A stretch of DNA of 64,000 nt from Trichuris trichiura (GCA_037903355.1 JBAJFE010000042.1:1-64000); one strand, 5' to 3'. Positions 12,501 through 27,514 are shown, counted from the first letter of the stretch. The notes: generated from the letters alone by a model not told the origin. A program made the numbers and translations.

Positions 12501-15500
12501 AAATAGTAATGAGACGTAGGGAAGATATTACGAATAATACATTTTAGCAAAATACAAAAATATCATATAGCATGACAAAGTAATAAGCGTCGGACGGAAA
12601 CACCATCTACAGCATAACAAGCAATATATTATTAAGTGTGACGGTATAGTAGTGATTACTTTTCGAAATGTTTTTATCTTCGTTAATGCTACGCAGCAAT
12701 TCTGTAGCCAAAAAAGACGTCCATTAGCTATGCAATTTCTTTGTGTCTACAATTAGAATACGCAGTGCAGGCATATATTTTATAGTTTGTAATGTGATCT
12801 TGTAAAGCACTTTCTTCCCTAAGATGGCCATCTTTTGCTACGTAGGACAGAAATTTGCTTTAGTTTGTTGCTTTTCGCCAGCGTGTTTTGGCATAAGTAA
12901 CATCGCTCATTTACACGTACCTTTGCTGAGGAAAAGAATTTTTCCATTTAAGTGTTTCTGGACAGAAACTGTACCGAATCGTAGTCCATTATTTCATCAC
13001 TGAAAAATCCACGGTTCGTGGCTGCCTGCTACATCCCATAGCTTTATGTATTGTTGAAGCACAGATCTTTTCATAACTAAATCCAGTAGGATCCGGAGAA
13101 CTCCATGTCGTCAATCACCATCAGAGCATGAAATACCGATTGTCTAATGCTGCTGACATAGTTTTCCATCAGTCATGAACAATATAAGCCGAGCTAAACT
13201 TTTCTCATATGAATATGGTTTTGTGTTTGCAAGATTTCTTCTATTGTTGCAGACAATGTGATACCAGTTCGTTGCCCAACGCTAAACTACTTTTCTCTCA
13301 TTCAGAGATTTTCCAGAACACACTGCTACTTTCCTTTTTATCAATGGATACCTTGTTTCTTCAAACCTCTTTGAAACATTTTCCCTCCGTAGTGGGGAAT
13401 ACGACGTAGATGTTATGTAGGAACAAAAAGGTTTAGACGAGTCTTTCCCATTTATTGTCAACTCAATGTAACCTATATGTTCAGCTAATGATGAGGGCAG
13501 GAATCATCCACAAGCTTAATTTGTTTGGGTAAGGGAGACAATAGAATCTGTTTCCCGTAAAGAAAGAATACATGTTCAGTGCGTCTAAAAAGCGCTAATG
13601 TGTTACAAAGACAGATGACCTTTTTGCTCGGGTGTCGTGACAATGACGTGTTATCAAAATATGGTGGAATTGTTAACAATCACTTCACTGCAATACTTCA
13701 TTGAGCTGGTGTAGCTCTCCTTCAAGATGTTACCAGAAATGGTAGATTCATAATTGGAAAAAATGTGAGATGGTAGCATAAACATCACTTCTATGCTCAG
13801 GAGCAGCTTACTCCGGAGTAAATAAAATGTTTTTAAACGGGACCCACATTCCGTATAGAAAGAGTACAACATGAAAATCCACTTTCCCGTACCAAGAAAC
13901 CACATTTACAAAATTATTTCACGGAATGAAAATTCGCAGAATTTTACGTAACATTTTTTCTCAAAACTGTGCCTCAATTCTTTTCACACTTGTTAAACTT
14001 CAATTATGAACCATCAATAGAGGACAACTTTGCTGCAAACCTTTATCCCATCAAGGCCTCACAAAAGCAAATCACTTTGTTTAGTATCAGTATTCACAAT
14101 GCCTTTCACAGATAAGCCTCGTCAAATCTTCAAATCTACAAAAGGTTTTTTATTCATTAATTTTCTTATAGTCTTGTAATCATCCGTTCTGCCGGTTAGT
14201 AAATAAAAAAATATAGCTCTCTCAAAAAAAAAGAAGAAAAACGAAAAAAGAAAAGCTCTCTCAATGCCCTCTTTTTCTCTTTTGCAACCAGCTTATATAT
14301 TACGTTTTATAAAAAGTTAACACTCTATATATTGGCCACAGAATTGCTGAAAAGCATTAACGAAAATAAAAAAACGTATTTATCAAGTTTTGATAACTCA
14401 GTCTAAAATAATGCTATGCACCTGCAGTAGCAACAACAGAAGTTTATTGACAGAACTGGGAGCCCTGTAATGCTGGATGTTCGCTAACGGTATACACTAA
14501 TATGTTGTCCCATTTTACTAGCACAGAGCCGTGTCGTAAAAATGAGAAACAGTAGTATATTAGATCTATGCATAAACTGTACAGTGTTTTTACGTTAAAT
14601 GCGCAGAAAGGGAAGTTGCAATGCTACTGGTTTTTTCGTGGAGTATTGGTCGTTCTCACAATCATCGTGAAGCATGTTGACGCCACCGTCGCTTTTCATT
14701 GATGCCAGAAATGCCATACACGTAATGTTTGAAGCATATGCAGCAAGCCCTTTTTCGTGCAGATACGTGAAACGTTTGTAAAGTTTTGACGAATACGATT
14801 TTTTTGTCGTGATTGTACTTGGTATTTTTTCGTTTTCATGTAATCACTTGACTCGACTGACTGTGTTCAGTTTTGTTGCAAAAGAGTAATCTTTCTCGTT
14901 CGTTTCGTTAATGGGCGGAGACAAACGTCCAAACGCTGTTTGATAGCAAATTTGCACAATTGTTCTCGCACTCATTTCCAGCGCTTCTCCCTCTTATCCA
15001 TCTGCATGAACTTCGACTTAACGGTGGCTCTGATCACAAGGAGAATTCTGTGACTGGGCTGCCCGCAAAATTCAATTCTCGGCGAGCACAAGTTGATACA
15101 AGAGTTTATCTTCTTGGACGTGCCGTCAAAAAATTAGAAAAGTCGAAATCGTTTTGAGTGTATGGTTTTGGTGCTGATCAGTGATCTTGCGCAACAGCTA
15201 CGTGTGGGTGTGCTTAGAAAAATATATAAATTATCTACTGCGATGTTATTTGGATGAAGTACGAAGCATTACAGTGGCGGAGATATGCGTTACTGGTTTT
15301 CCTGTCAAAGTGAATGCGAAGCGACAATTGGAGAAACAGTGATCCGAAGTTTCACACGTCCATGAAGAATACGTTCCTTCTTTTCTTCAGCGGTGGTTGA
15401 AGTGAACGCGAAACTCTCACGTTTACTGCCGCAGAAATGTGACCTGTAGCACTTATGCATAGATCTAATAGAACTACAAAAGAAATAGTCGACATGATTT

Positions 15501-16545
15501 AATAGAGATAAACACTATAGTACAAATAACAAGCTTCTTCTGCACGGTAGATTCTTTCCGATACGGCATGACTCCTGATCTGACGGGCAGAATGGTTGAT
15601 AACGGGTTTATGAATTCTCATTCTTGATCTTCCCATAGCTTCTTTCCGTTCTTTGTGATTGTACCTATAAAAATACCAACACACGCCCTACCAACGAATG
15701 GATGAGCAAGTTGTTAGGAAATGCACAGAGAATACACGCGGTTAACTTCTGTGACGCACTACTCCCGTCGTCAGCGTAACTCATGGAGAAGGGATTCACT
15801 CAGTTAAACATTTATATAGGCCTCTCAAGGGAACAATAGGTCTGACTATCTCAGTGTAGTGCAGCAGCGGTATTTACTGACGAGTTTGCTCCATATATCA
15901 TTAACCTCTGTACCCCTGGCCGCGATTGGTATTTGCGTTAACGAGAATGAAGATACCCTATTTTATGTCGCGTAGATGGAAGTTGTTTTCCCGCGTTATG
16001 ATCATCGGCAATAGGTCGAGTGAACACTGAACGGAACAGCCATGGAGGCGTCCGTCGTAATTTCCATGATCTTCTCAGGGAATAGGTTTTGCAGTTGTCC
16101 TGAATGTAATTTCTCCGACCCCTTTAGCCTGTCTTCGATATGCAAGTACTGGTTGAACATTTTCATATGATTTGTAACCTTTTAAACAAAGCGTAGCCCG
16201 TTTGGCATGTCTAAGAGACGTTGCAAGCACATTTGATCTGCTAAGCTGCCACCGCCGTCATGTCAAAAGAAACGTGATCTTGTCACTTGTTAAAGTCGAA
16301 AGAGGGTGACAGGAACCTTTAAAGCGTATTACGGAGTTAAGCGATTGTCCTATGCGTTTGACCTGTTCACGTCGTTATGATAGGGAATAAACAAGACGGA
16401 ATGAGGCTGTGTTGTACTTCCAGGAATGGGTAGCGGTAAATCGCTAAATTTGCAAAGTATGATAGATTTCATTTTGGCTTCTTTTGTACGGATTTTTTGT
16501 GTCCCGTTGAATAAACTTTTATTAATAAACTTTTCTTAATAAAAT

Positions 16546-16591
16546 GTCCGTAGCTTTCGGGTCCGAACTTGACCCGTCATCAGCGGTCTAA
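16546..16591 (-). ncRNA. Hammerhead-like motif, mirror copy
   Basis: This is the reverse complement of the 2086-2131 motif on the right arm, with the core, stem II and GAAA all intact. Confidence 0.6.
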
Positions 16592-16916
16592 GGATTGACG
16601 TATGACTAAAGTGTACTAGTAACGTGCAACGTCTATAGCTGTTTAAAGGCCAGTGTTTTAAAGTGGGCCTTGTAGTTCTTCTCTTTGTCCGTCAGCAGTT
16701 CGAGCGGGTGAATCAAATTTAATTGAGCGAGCAACATTTCGAGCGGGAAAATCCGTACAAAAGAAGCCAAAATGAAATTATTTGGTCCCGTACGAAGACA
16801 TTATATCTTCAAAAGTATGATAGATTTATGGAAACGTTTAGGGTCACCGTCATCAGTTAGCGTGGGTGAGATGAGATTCAAGTTAGAGCGTTAAAGGGAC
16901 GGGTCACAGTTACAGA

Positions 16917-17547
16917 TGGCCGATGGAGCATACCGGTGGCAATACCTCTTTTTATAGAAATGGGATCTTAGGAGAAAAATGCACATACCTGTCAGAATGG
17001 ATGGGTTTTCTGAATACAGCACTTTTAAGCTTACATCCTTCCTTAATCATCAAGATGTCTAGGAATGCTAGCCTGCCGTCGAACTGTTCCTCCATTATTA
17101 ACTTAATTTTTCCAGCTGAAATACTATTTTAATGGCTTAGGAAGGAATTCTCTATCCCGGTGCTAACTCAGGCGAAAATGTCATCTACATGTTTCTTGAA
17201 AAAGGAAGGATTCATGTCACTGTTCGCGAGAGCAAATGCTGTTTGCTCAGGTGTCCCATGAGCACATCAACGAGAATTGGCGAGAAGAGGTGGCACGGGT
17301 GGACTCCCTCTCGTCTTTTTGAAGGAAGAAACGGTCTTCAGATTTAAAATAGTTGCCCTGTCGCCCGCAAAAGGCTGCCAATTTTCTTCATTCTTTTCAG
17401 TGGAAAGGTGTTACTTTCATCTGACAAAAGATTGCTCTTACAAAGCTTAACAGGTCGAGCAGGATTTTAAGTATGTAACTTATTGGAACGTTAGCAAAGA
17501 AATCTGTAACATCGTAACTAAATATTACGTCTCGGCTCATCCATTCA
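16917..17547 (-). pseudogene. Penelope-like reverse transcriptase, mirror copy
   Basis: This is the reverse-complement copy of 1130-1760 on the right arm, with the same catalytic blocks, frameshift and stop codons. The shared lesions show that it was duplicated (or gene-converted) after the element had already decayed. Confidence 0.75.
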
Positions 17548-18276
17548 TTAGTAGGCCGCGTTTTAATTTATGTAGACTCAAGATGCCTGAACGCAAATAG
17601 ATTCATAATTGAAATCTTTGGTAATCCCATAAAATGAAAACATAAACGCACCGACAAGAACGAAGATTAGTAGTAATGGAAATAACGCTACCACAGGTAA
17701 AGTTGTCTCTCTACTCTCTGAGCACGTTAAAAATAAAGTTTTATTCTCTGAGTTTTACGGCGCTCCTCTTTTCCCATCTTCAGCGGAAACAAAAGTGAAC
17801 GTTAAAGCATGACAACTACGGATGACAGAATAGCTCTTGCTCGATAAACTGTTACGGAATCTTAAAGTGTTGAAGATAATTTTCACTCCGTCATTTTCAT
17901 CTTCAAAAGCTGTTGAATTCATAGTTTGCAACGTGGATGGTTTTTTTTTAACTCCGATCTACATTACGTAGTAGCAGCACACATCTCACTTAACCATATT
18001 CACAAGTGCAATGGTCTGTATTTCTTTACTTGAGTTCCTTTATTACGCTTTAATCCACATGATACGATGATAACAACCCATGGAATTCACTCATCCATGC
18101 CGTATTTCGTAGGCTTTAGCGGTAAACTGTGTTACCGTGTAGCGAAGAAAACTTAATTCAGCTTCGCCAGTGCGAAACGTAATTCTCAACATAATACTTG
18201 ACCATGAAGGCTTTCTGATCGTTATTGTACATCTTCGATGACCGATGACGACTACAGCGCTTGCTCTGTTAATCCA

Positions 18277-18422
18277 TTCAGAATAAGCAGTTGTGGTCTT
18301 CCTTGATGGTTTTGTACAGCTGAGATTGTGATCCCTCCTCTCTCTTTTGACAGATTCTCTTTATATCTCTCAAGTAGTGTGTTACCAGTTGTTCCACTGT
18401 AGGAATTGGAGTATTTTCCTTT
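18277..18422 (-). pseudogene. GIY-YIG-like PLE fragment, mirror copy
   Basis: This is the exact mirror of 255-400 on the right arm of the palindrome, encoding the same broken frame on the minus strand. No differences were seen in the compared sequence. Confidence 0.35.
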
Positions 18423-18676
18423 GACTTCCAACACAGCCTAGGCTTATCGGTCCGTCGACTGGTCATTCTGCCCTTCCTGATAATGCATCTTATCTACACC
18501 TTCTGAAGAAAATCTTGAAAGCCTTTTTTCCAAGGCGGTCGTCCTAAAGATTAACGACTAAAAAGCCTGAAGGCGTAGGCGCAGAATCTGGTACCATGCC
18601 CTTACCTTCTCTTATTACTAGCCTAGTCGCATGGTTATTCTTTTAAACAATTGCTCCGCCGTAATGCACTTTAAAT

Positions 18677-19826
18677 CTGAGATGCGCACCACAACGAATG
18701 CTGATTGTTTTCTCTGCCACTTTTTTTTAATAATTAGTGCTAACATCGAATAGTAATGATTCGTAGCGTTGAAGCGAAGTGAAGCTATTCATCCGTATCA
18801 GCAGACTTGTTATTAGATAAACTAAGAAAAGGAACTTTAAGACTTCAGGAAAAATACTCCACGTTGCAAAGTATAGATTCAGCAAGCTACAAAAAGATGG
18901 GATGTACAAAACAATGCGCTTAAACTTAGCAATAGTAAAACCATTCTTTGGTTATTGAAGTTATTCTTTGATATTTTTATAAAACCATTTTTATTATTCC
19001 GGAGCTTTCGGGTCAAACGAAACCCGTCTTCAGCGGGACAAGCTCTCCGTAAAAGAAACTTGACATGAAACTATACGTTCCCGTACCAAGAAGTTACATT
19101 TACAAAATTATCACTTTATGACTATTTATCTTTCGCGTACATTTCATATTCAGCAATATTATTTTTGAACGCCCACGCAGAGTTTTTCAGTTGTAGTTTG
19201 TTTAAAACCAGTATGAATTGAAGAAGTTGTGTCAGCACAATTTGTGCATGAAAGTTTATTAGTTCGCTAATTCGTGCTTGGTTAATTTCATTTGTTCAAA
19301 ATCAATGGTGAATTGATTTAGTGTGCAGCCTAAGTTGTTACCTGAAATTTCGTTATTTTTTTATTCATTTTTAAGCACTTTTCGCGTTTTTATGCGAATC
19401 CTTAGAGGTAATTGTTTGTTTGCTTAGCATCGGGACGCCACCGAAAAAAAGCAAACAATTATTCTGTGCTATTGCTGTTGAAAGATAATTATTATCATAT
19501 TGATCTGTTTTCTAAGCGCAACCGCAGAAGTGTTTTGACGAATAATCCATATATTTCTATCAACAAGCTTTTGAGCCCATTAGCTCATAGGCCTGTAATA
19601 CCCATTAGCCCAAGGGTCCTGATTAGTTATATACGGTGTCCTTCGAGGATCAGTTTTGGTCCTATCTATGCTGGAATAAAAACAATGCATGAACACTGAA
19701 TATTTTAGTAGAATTAGTAAGCTTTCTATTAGTATCAATAATAACCTACAAAGCATCATTAGAGGACATATTTGGCAGCATCAGTTGAGGAGCTGAGCCC
19801 ACGCATGCACCGCACCGCACCGCACC
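18677..19826. other. PLE debris beyond the palindrome
   Basis: The stretch right of the palindrome carries a fragment (about 18855-18895) resembling 745-790 of the left arm, around the shared CCACGTTGCAAA. It also carries a minus-strand hammerhead-like motif at 18998-19040. No gene was recognised; the reading frame at 19412-19699 is unsupported. Confidence 0.4.
18998..19040 (-). ncRNA. Hammerhead-like motif (PLE type)
   Basis: On the minus strand: CTGAAGA core (plus positions 19027-19033), a CGGGTTT...GACCCG stem, GAAA (19006-19009), then GCTC and CGG that pairs with the CCG before the core. Core and stems are intact by eye. Confidence 0.55.
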
Positions 19827-22843
<3,017 letters not shown>

Positions 22844-23190
22844 ATCTTCTACGGCTTTTCCCGTTTTTTCTCTGTGTGATGGTATCTGTAATTAGTTATC
22901 TATAACAATTGCTCTACCAACGAAAGGATGAGCGATTATTGGGAAAAATTCAAAAACAGTACAGTCAGCTTTTTCATCTAGAGCTTTCGGAACGCTCTGG
23001 TTTCGTCATCAGTGAGATGGAGGAGTCTCTGACGGAACTGTAGCGTTCTGAAAGCTCTAAATAAAAAAGCTGACTGTATTGTTTTTGAATTTATGGTAAT
23101 AATCGCTCATCCGCTCGTTCGTAGAGCAATTGTTTTGGCTAATTACAGATACAATCACATAGAGAAAAAACAGGAAAAACCGTAGAAGAT
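22844..23190. mobile_element. Foldback element FB1 (two inverted PLE modules)
   Basis: The two halves are inverted copies of one module. The outer end GATCTTCTACGG at left is matched by CCGTAGAAGAT at right. Then come a segment containing GTATCTGTAATTA, the box GCTCTACCAACG...GATGAGCGATTATT (22911-22940, minus) mirrored at 23098-23128 (plus), and a hammerhead-like motif on each arm. The left motif is 22978-23020 (minus; core at 23006-23012). The right is 23023-23060 (plus), with a damaged core. The ends point outward and no protein is encoded. Confidence 0.7.
22978..23020 (-). ncRNA. Hammerhead-like motif in FB1, left arm
   Basis: Minus-strand CTGATGA (plus 23006-23012), a CGAAAC/GTTCCG stem with one A-C mismatch, and GAAA (plus 22985-22988). 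It faces away from the damaged partner at 23023-23060. Confidence 0.45.
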
Positions 23191-23616
23191 TTAACAAACA
23201 TGAAGCACGTGCCCGTTACAAAGCACCCCGTGTTTATGTTAACAGGGCTTTATTGTGATTCTTTTTTATGGAATGAAATGCGTTCTTTCCATTTTGAAAA
23301 ACTGAGGTACATTATTATTTCGTAAGTAAAAATTTCTAATCATTAATCTCTCTTATTACTCAAACTGCGCATTTGTAATCGGAAAAACGAATGGTTTTTG
23401 GTAGGTCTTCTACAGCTTTTCCCTTTTATTTGTGTCTGTGTTGGTATGTGCAACTAAATGAAACAATTGGTCTACCAACGGATGGATGAGCGATTATTAG
23501 AAAAAATTGTACAGGACCAATACACTGAAAACGTGGTGTCTTGGTACGGGACCATATATTTTCATAATGAAAAAACTTTATTACGGATCGGTTCCCGTTT
23601 ATGTATATAAAAGAGA

Positions 23617-23660
23617 CTCTGGAGCTTTCGGGTCATTCGAGACCCGTCATCAGCGGTCTA
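23617..23660 (-). ncRNA. Hammerhead-like motif in FB2 palindrome
   Basis: Minus strand: CTGATGA (plus 23647-23653), stem CGGGTC with GACCCG around TCGAAT, GAAA (plus 23626-23629), then GCTCC. Core and stem II are perfect. It is divergent from its partner at 23686-23730. Confidence 0.6.
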
Positions 23661-23685
23661 AGTTTGTAAATACATATTTACAACT

Positions 23686-23730
23686 TTAGACCGCTGATGA
23701 CAGGTCTCAAATGACCCGAAAGCTCCAGAG
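23686..23730 (+). ncRNA. Hammerhead-like motif in FB2 palindrome, partner
   Basis: CTGATGA at 23694-23700, stem CAGGTC with GACCCG (one mismatch, from a G-to-A change compared with the partner), GAAA at 23718-23721. Confidence 0.55.
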
Positions 23731-23809
23731 TCTCTTTTATATACATAAACGGGAACTGATCCGTAATAAAGTTTTTTCACTATGAGGACCAATACACTCA
23801 ACTTTTTAT

Positions 23810-23855
23810 TTCAGAGCTTTCGGAGCGTTCTAGTTCCGTTGTCAGTGAAATGGAA
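23810..23855 (-). ncRNA. Hammerhead-like motif, third copy in FB2
   Basis: Minus strand CTGACAA (plus 23839-23845; the core G8 is changed), stem CGGAAC...CTCCG, GAAA (plus 23818-23821). The core change suggests it is inactive. Confidence 0.4.
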
Positions 23856-24063
23856 GAGAGCTCTTCCCGAAGTCCGAAAAAGAGCTCTTTTCTTCTCACA
23901 GACTACGGAAGTAAAGTGTTCAGATAGCGCTGAAATAAAGTTGAACGCATTGGTTCTGTATATCGTTTCCTAATAATCGCTCATCCATCCGTTGATAGAG
24001 CAGCTGCCTCGTTTAATTACAGATACGAACACGGGCAAAAAATGGGAAACGCCGTAAAAGATG

Positions 24064-26558
24064 TACCAAAAGCCATTAAACATTATCCTGTTACGAAGCA
24101 ACTTGTGTTACAGAGAAATGAATGTGTTAATGTGGACAAAGAGTACGGAACAATAACCATCATGCACTGATATACTTTCAGATTGAGCATACGTGTGTTT
24201 ATTTTTGACAGTATTACTTTGGACAGATTACCCATTATTTTGCAAAAAACTTATTGGAGCTTTATGTACCCAATATGCTTCAGATCAAGTTTTCAGTCGT
24301 TTGCGTATATGTCAAAGAAGAGTGATTTATGGTGATGAATTAGCACGCTAAATGTTATTACTAATCTGCATGGTGTATTCAGTGAGCCTGGGAAAAGATG
24401 AGGAAATGGGAGAATAAAGAACTAAAGAATAAAAATTGAGCAATGGATAAGTAACGGTCTGCAATTCCATGAGAGCAGATGTCCCTTCGCAGCGTTAATA
24501 CATTTCTTAATACATCACTGGACGGCCATTAAGAACTGTGCTATCATTAGTATTATTTAACGTGTTTCTATTGCTTACGGATGCAAAGAAATGGTTGTTT
24601 AGCGCAGGGATATACGATAGTTATTGATCGATAAATCGTTTCATTTCATTCGGCTTCTTTGCGGCTTAACATTCAGGTAAAATTGTTGTCTTGGTTGGAT
24701 CAATGATGGATTCTTATTGCTTCCTTTGAAGCACAAGTAAAGCTTTTGTCATTTCCTGTTTCTTTTGTTGGAACACATTATTATCTTCTATTGGTAACCT
24801 TACTTATTGAAGTTGGGTGAAAAAAAGTTCATTACGTTTGGATTTTATTTTTCTCATCGATTCTTGGCATTTATACTGACTTGTTAAAACAATCACGTTA
24901 ATAATGCCTTTTATTTGTGTTTAAGAGAGGATCAAATTCAGTTTTAAAAAATAATAAGTTTCCGTTGCATATGGCAATGTTTACTCAAAGTAAAATTTGC
25001 CTCAAGGCTTGCGCACTTTCCCTTCCAATCCGGCGCATTAGTAAAGTAAATAATTTGTGTAAATAATTCGTTCCGTTTTAGTCAGCCGAGCACTCACACT
25101 CGTTGCAAAGCAAACAGTGTAAAGGTTTATCGGTCACGGTCAAATTTGCATAATAAGCATCGACGTGAGCAGAGCACAGTAAATTTAATTTCATTTTTCG
25201 ATATTTTCGTCGACCACATCGGCTGAACTGCGATCGCTCTCCCTCCTTTTTCGTTAGTCGCAGCTGTGCTTTACACAGTTCCTTATTTTGACCCCGCACG
25301 TTTTGTTTGCTATTTCTTTTGTCTTTGTGTCGAAGTGTTATTTACTGAAAAAACTCGTTTGACAAAAACGAGTTTGCTGCAATGTTTCTCAGAGCTTTCC
25401 GAACTCGACTCATCCTGTCGTCAACGGACTGATAAAAAGTCTGTTTGCCGAAATGAAGAACAGATATTGCTCTTCCTGTAAGTATAGAATAAAAAGTTTT
25501 CTTGATATAATGTTTCAGTCTTTCAGGTTGACAATGTCGAAGCACATCTTGTCATTAGCATATGGTGTCCCCTTCACAACAGTGAATTTTGTGCGACAAT
25601 TATTCCGCATTCAAAGAAAAGCGACAAGGTTTTTTAGGTGATCAATAGAGCAAAAGAAACTGTACAATTTCAAGAATTTAATCTTATCGTTTTAGTCTTT
25701 CGACATGCAGATAAGGACGGCGTTGGCGACTAATCCTGATAAGGTAATCCCTTTGCAGGAAGTCAAATTTGCAAGATTAGAATTGCATTTTTAGGTTTTT
25801 AGAATTGCCAAATGGTTGTGTGGAACAATTTAAAAAGAGACATAGTGGACGTCGTTCGACATTGTCGCGTCACTGCTGCATGTATGCATGTTACAGCATG
25901 AAGGGAATATCGTAGCAGTCGCATGTTGTTCCTATGAAATTAATTAATTAATTTAGCGTTTATAGTTCGACTTTGAAGAAACTTGGCCCTCTTCTTGAAA
26001 AGATAAGTACATTTTGTCCAATCGACTTTTTGTGACAAAAATTTCTTTTTCAGGAAAAGCACTCGAATGGACAACTGCTGACTTGCTGACGACGGGACCT
26101 GGCCAGTCCTGAAAGCTCTGAAAAACAATGAAAAGAAGAATTTGTTGATTTCGTGAATAACACTTCTACGCATACATTTTGTGTGATTGCGTGAATAAAA
26201 TTTTCAACTGGCGCGTGTCTTTTCTATCGCGGTTGCAATCCAACATTTCATAAGGTTTATGGTTCCGTGTTTAGGATCCATACCAACGGATGCAAGAAGA
26301 CAATTCGAGGACGGAAAAGAAACGAGAAGAAACGAACAGGGACAACAAGAGGAGCAAGAAAAGAAAGAGAAAAATGGAAAAGTTCAGGATCAACGTGTAA
26401 GTATGCAGTAGGCAGGGCGAGGGTAGGCACTATAGGTTCCAGCATGCATACGGGGTTCACATCCAATAGGGAATAGTGGGTTTAGATATTGGTTTCCGGA
26501 GGGGAGGGCGGGTGAGATACATTCTACTTGAGAATAAGGTGCATGGAAAGGATAGCTG
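24064..26558. other. Spacer with two decayed hammerhead-like motifs
   Basis: No gene was recognised. At 25390-25432 (minus) a TTGACGA core and a GAAAGCTC tail mark a decayed copy. At 26078-26122 (plus) CTGACGA (26086-26092), a CGGGAC/GTCCTG stem and GAAA (26111-26114) form a better one. The remaining reading frames are short and unsupported. Confidence 0.45.
26078..26122 (+). ncRNA. Hammerhead-like motif
   Basis: CTGACGA core, six-pair stem CGGGAC/GTCCTG with loop CTGGCCA, GAAA, then GCTCTG. Helix I is weak (G-U and U-A pairs only). Confidence 0.45.
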
Positions 26559-26606
26559 CCCCCCCGCCCCCCCCAAAAAAAAAAAAAAGGGGGGTGGCGG
26601 GGGTGA
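26559..26606. repeat. C-run / A-run / G-run tract
   Basis: About 16 C (one G interruption), then 14 A, then six G and a further G-rich tail (GGTGGCGGGGGTG). The C and G runs can pair across the A loop, or the G tail may form a G-quadruplex on the plus strand. It may also be a sequencing weak spot. Confidence 0.8.
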
Positions 26607-26709
26607 GGCGCTATCCGTTGAGATTAGTAAACAACGACAATATTGCATCATCTGCATGTCACATGTCACGCTTGTCATTTGTCACATGTGCCGCATGTCA
26701 CATGTGACA

Positions 26710-26877
26710 GTCGCATGTCGTGTGTCGTCTGTCGCATGTCGTGTGTCGTCTGTCGCATGTCGTGTGTCGTGAGTCGCATGTCGTGTGTCGTGAGTCGCAT
26801 GTAGTATGTCGTGAGTAGCATGTAGTATGTCGTGAGCAGCATGTCGAGTGCCGTCTGACGCATGTCGACTGCCGTGC
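26710..26877. repeat. 21-bp minisatellite, about 8 copies
   Basis: Unit GTCGCATGTCGTGTGTCGT plus two bases (CT or GA), repeated about eight times with divergence rising to the right. It is preceded (26653-26709) by CACATGTG-rich sequence that looks like a degenerate relative. It accounts for the repetitive minus-strand frames here (26675-27369). Confidence 0.9.
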
Positions 26878-27514
26878 GTCCCCAGTGTGAGAAGTAGGAA
26901 CAGTGGACCTGGAAAGCGGACAATAGTCAATGGGCGCTGGACAGTGGACACTGAACTGAGTGCAAAGATCGCGGCGACGAGCCCCCCATGTAGAAAACAA
27001 GGTAGTGGAAATAAGTAGCGGGATGTGGTAGGAATTGCTGTCCTGTTCCGGTCTGTGTGCGCGAAAATGACCCTGGAGCTGAACAGCGTAGGGTCTTGAA
27101 GGGTGACAGCTTCTTGACGGGAAAATAGGTAAGGCAGTAAGTGAGTATGCGCGGGAGAGATTTGAGCTTGTGGTATCCATCAGTTTTCCCTTCTGAGCTC
27201 CCGCTGACCTTCCCATTTGTCGGGTCGGAGAGACAATAATAGTGGGTTTGAGATTGAGAATACTTGTGTTGTCGTATCGAACTATTATACCGTTGTCGTA
27301 TTTTCGTTTGCTCCCTTCCGAATTGATTTCCCTCAAAAGTTTCGCTTTTCCCTTTGTTCGAAAGTGCAATTTGTTACAAATAAAAAATTTGAATTGTTCT
27401 ATAAAAGTGTGATCTCTCAGCCGGTTGCATATCCGGAAAAAGAGTAAAGGTTGACGGCAAAATGCACTTACAGCCGGAAAAACCTTGAGCTCTTTACGTT
27501 TGATTGTAATGGAA

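Larger units (their letters stand above)
1..18676. repeat. Giant 18.7-kb inverted repeat (palindrome)
   Basis: Base 1 pairs with base 18676: the first 40 bases are the exact reverse complement of 18637-18676. The left arm runs 1-9281, the loop 9282-9597 and the right arm 9598-18676. Small ORFs on one arm recur mirrored on the other (for example 1545-1754 and 16923-17132). The arms are not uniformly alike. Stretches compared between 1 and ~3600 are identical to the mirror. From ~3600 to ~7700 they differ repeatedly (about 8 differences in one 180-base stretch near 5280-5460). From ~7700 inward they are nearly identical again apart from a ~231-base duplication present only on the left. The right arm ends at 18676; the left may continue beyond the window. 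No intact gene was found in either arm. Confidence 0.95.
23403..24063. mobile_element. Foldback element FB2 with back-to-back hammerheads
   Basis: The outer ends TCTTCTACAGC (left) and GCCGTAAAAGAT (right) are inverted versions of the FB1 ends. The family box sits at 23469-23500 (minus) and 23971-24003 (plus). Inside is a ~210-bp near-perfect palindrome centred near 23676, with a minus-strand motif at 23617-23660 and a plus-strand motif at 23686-23730. A third, minus-strand motif lies at 23810-23855. No protein is encoded. Confidence 0.7.

Noticed and set aside
1..18676. Assembly artefact (mirrored contig end)
   Set aside because: The middle of the arms differs by substitutions, indels and a 231-base duplication, which a simple mirror artefact would not produce. 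Raw reads would still be needed to close the question.
26675..27369. 223-codon minus-strand frame
   Set aside because: Most of it reads the 21-bp minisatellite, and the remainder shows no family features or splice logic.
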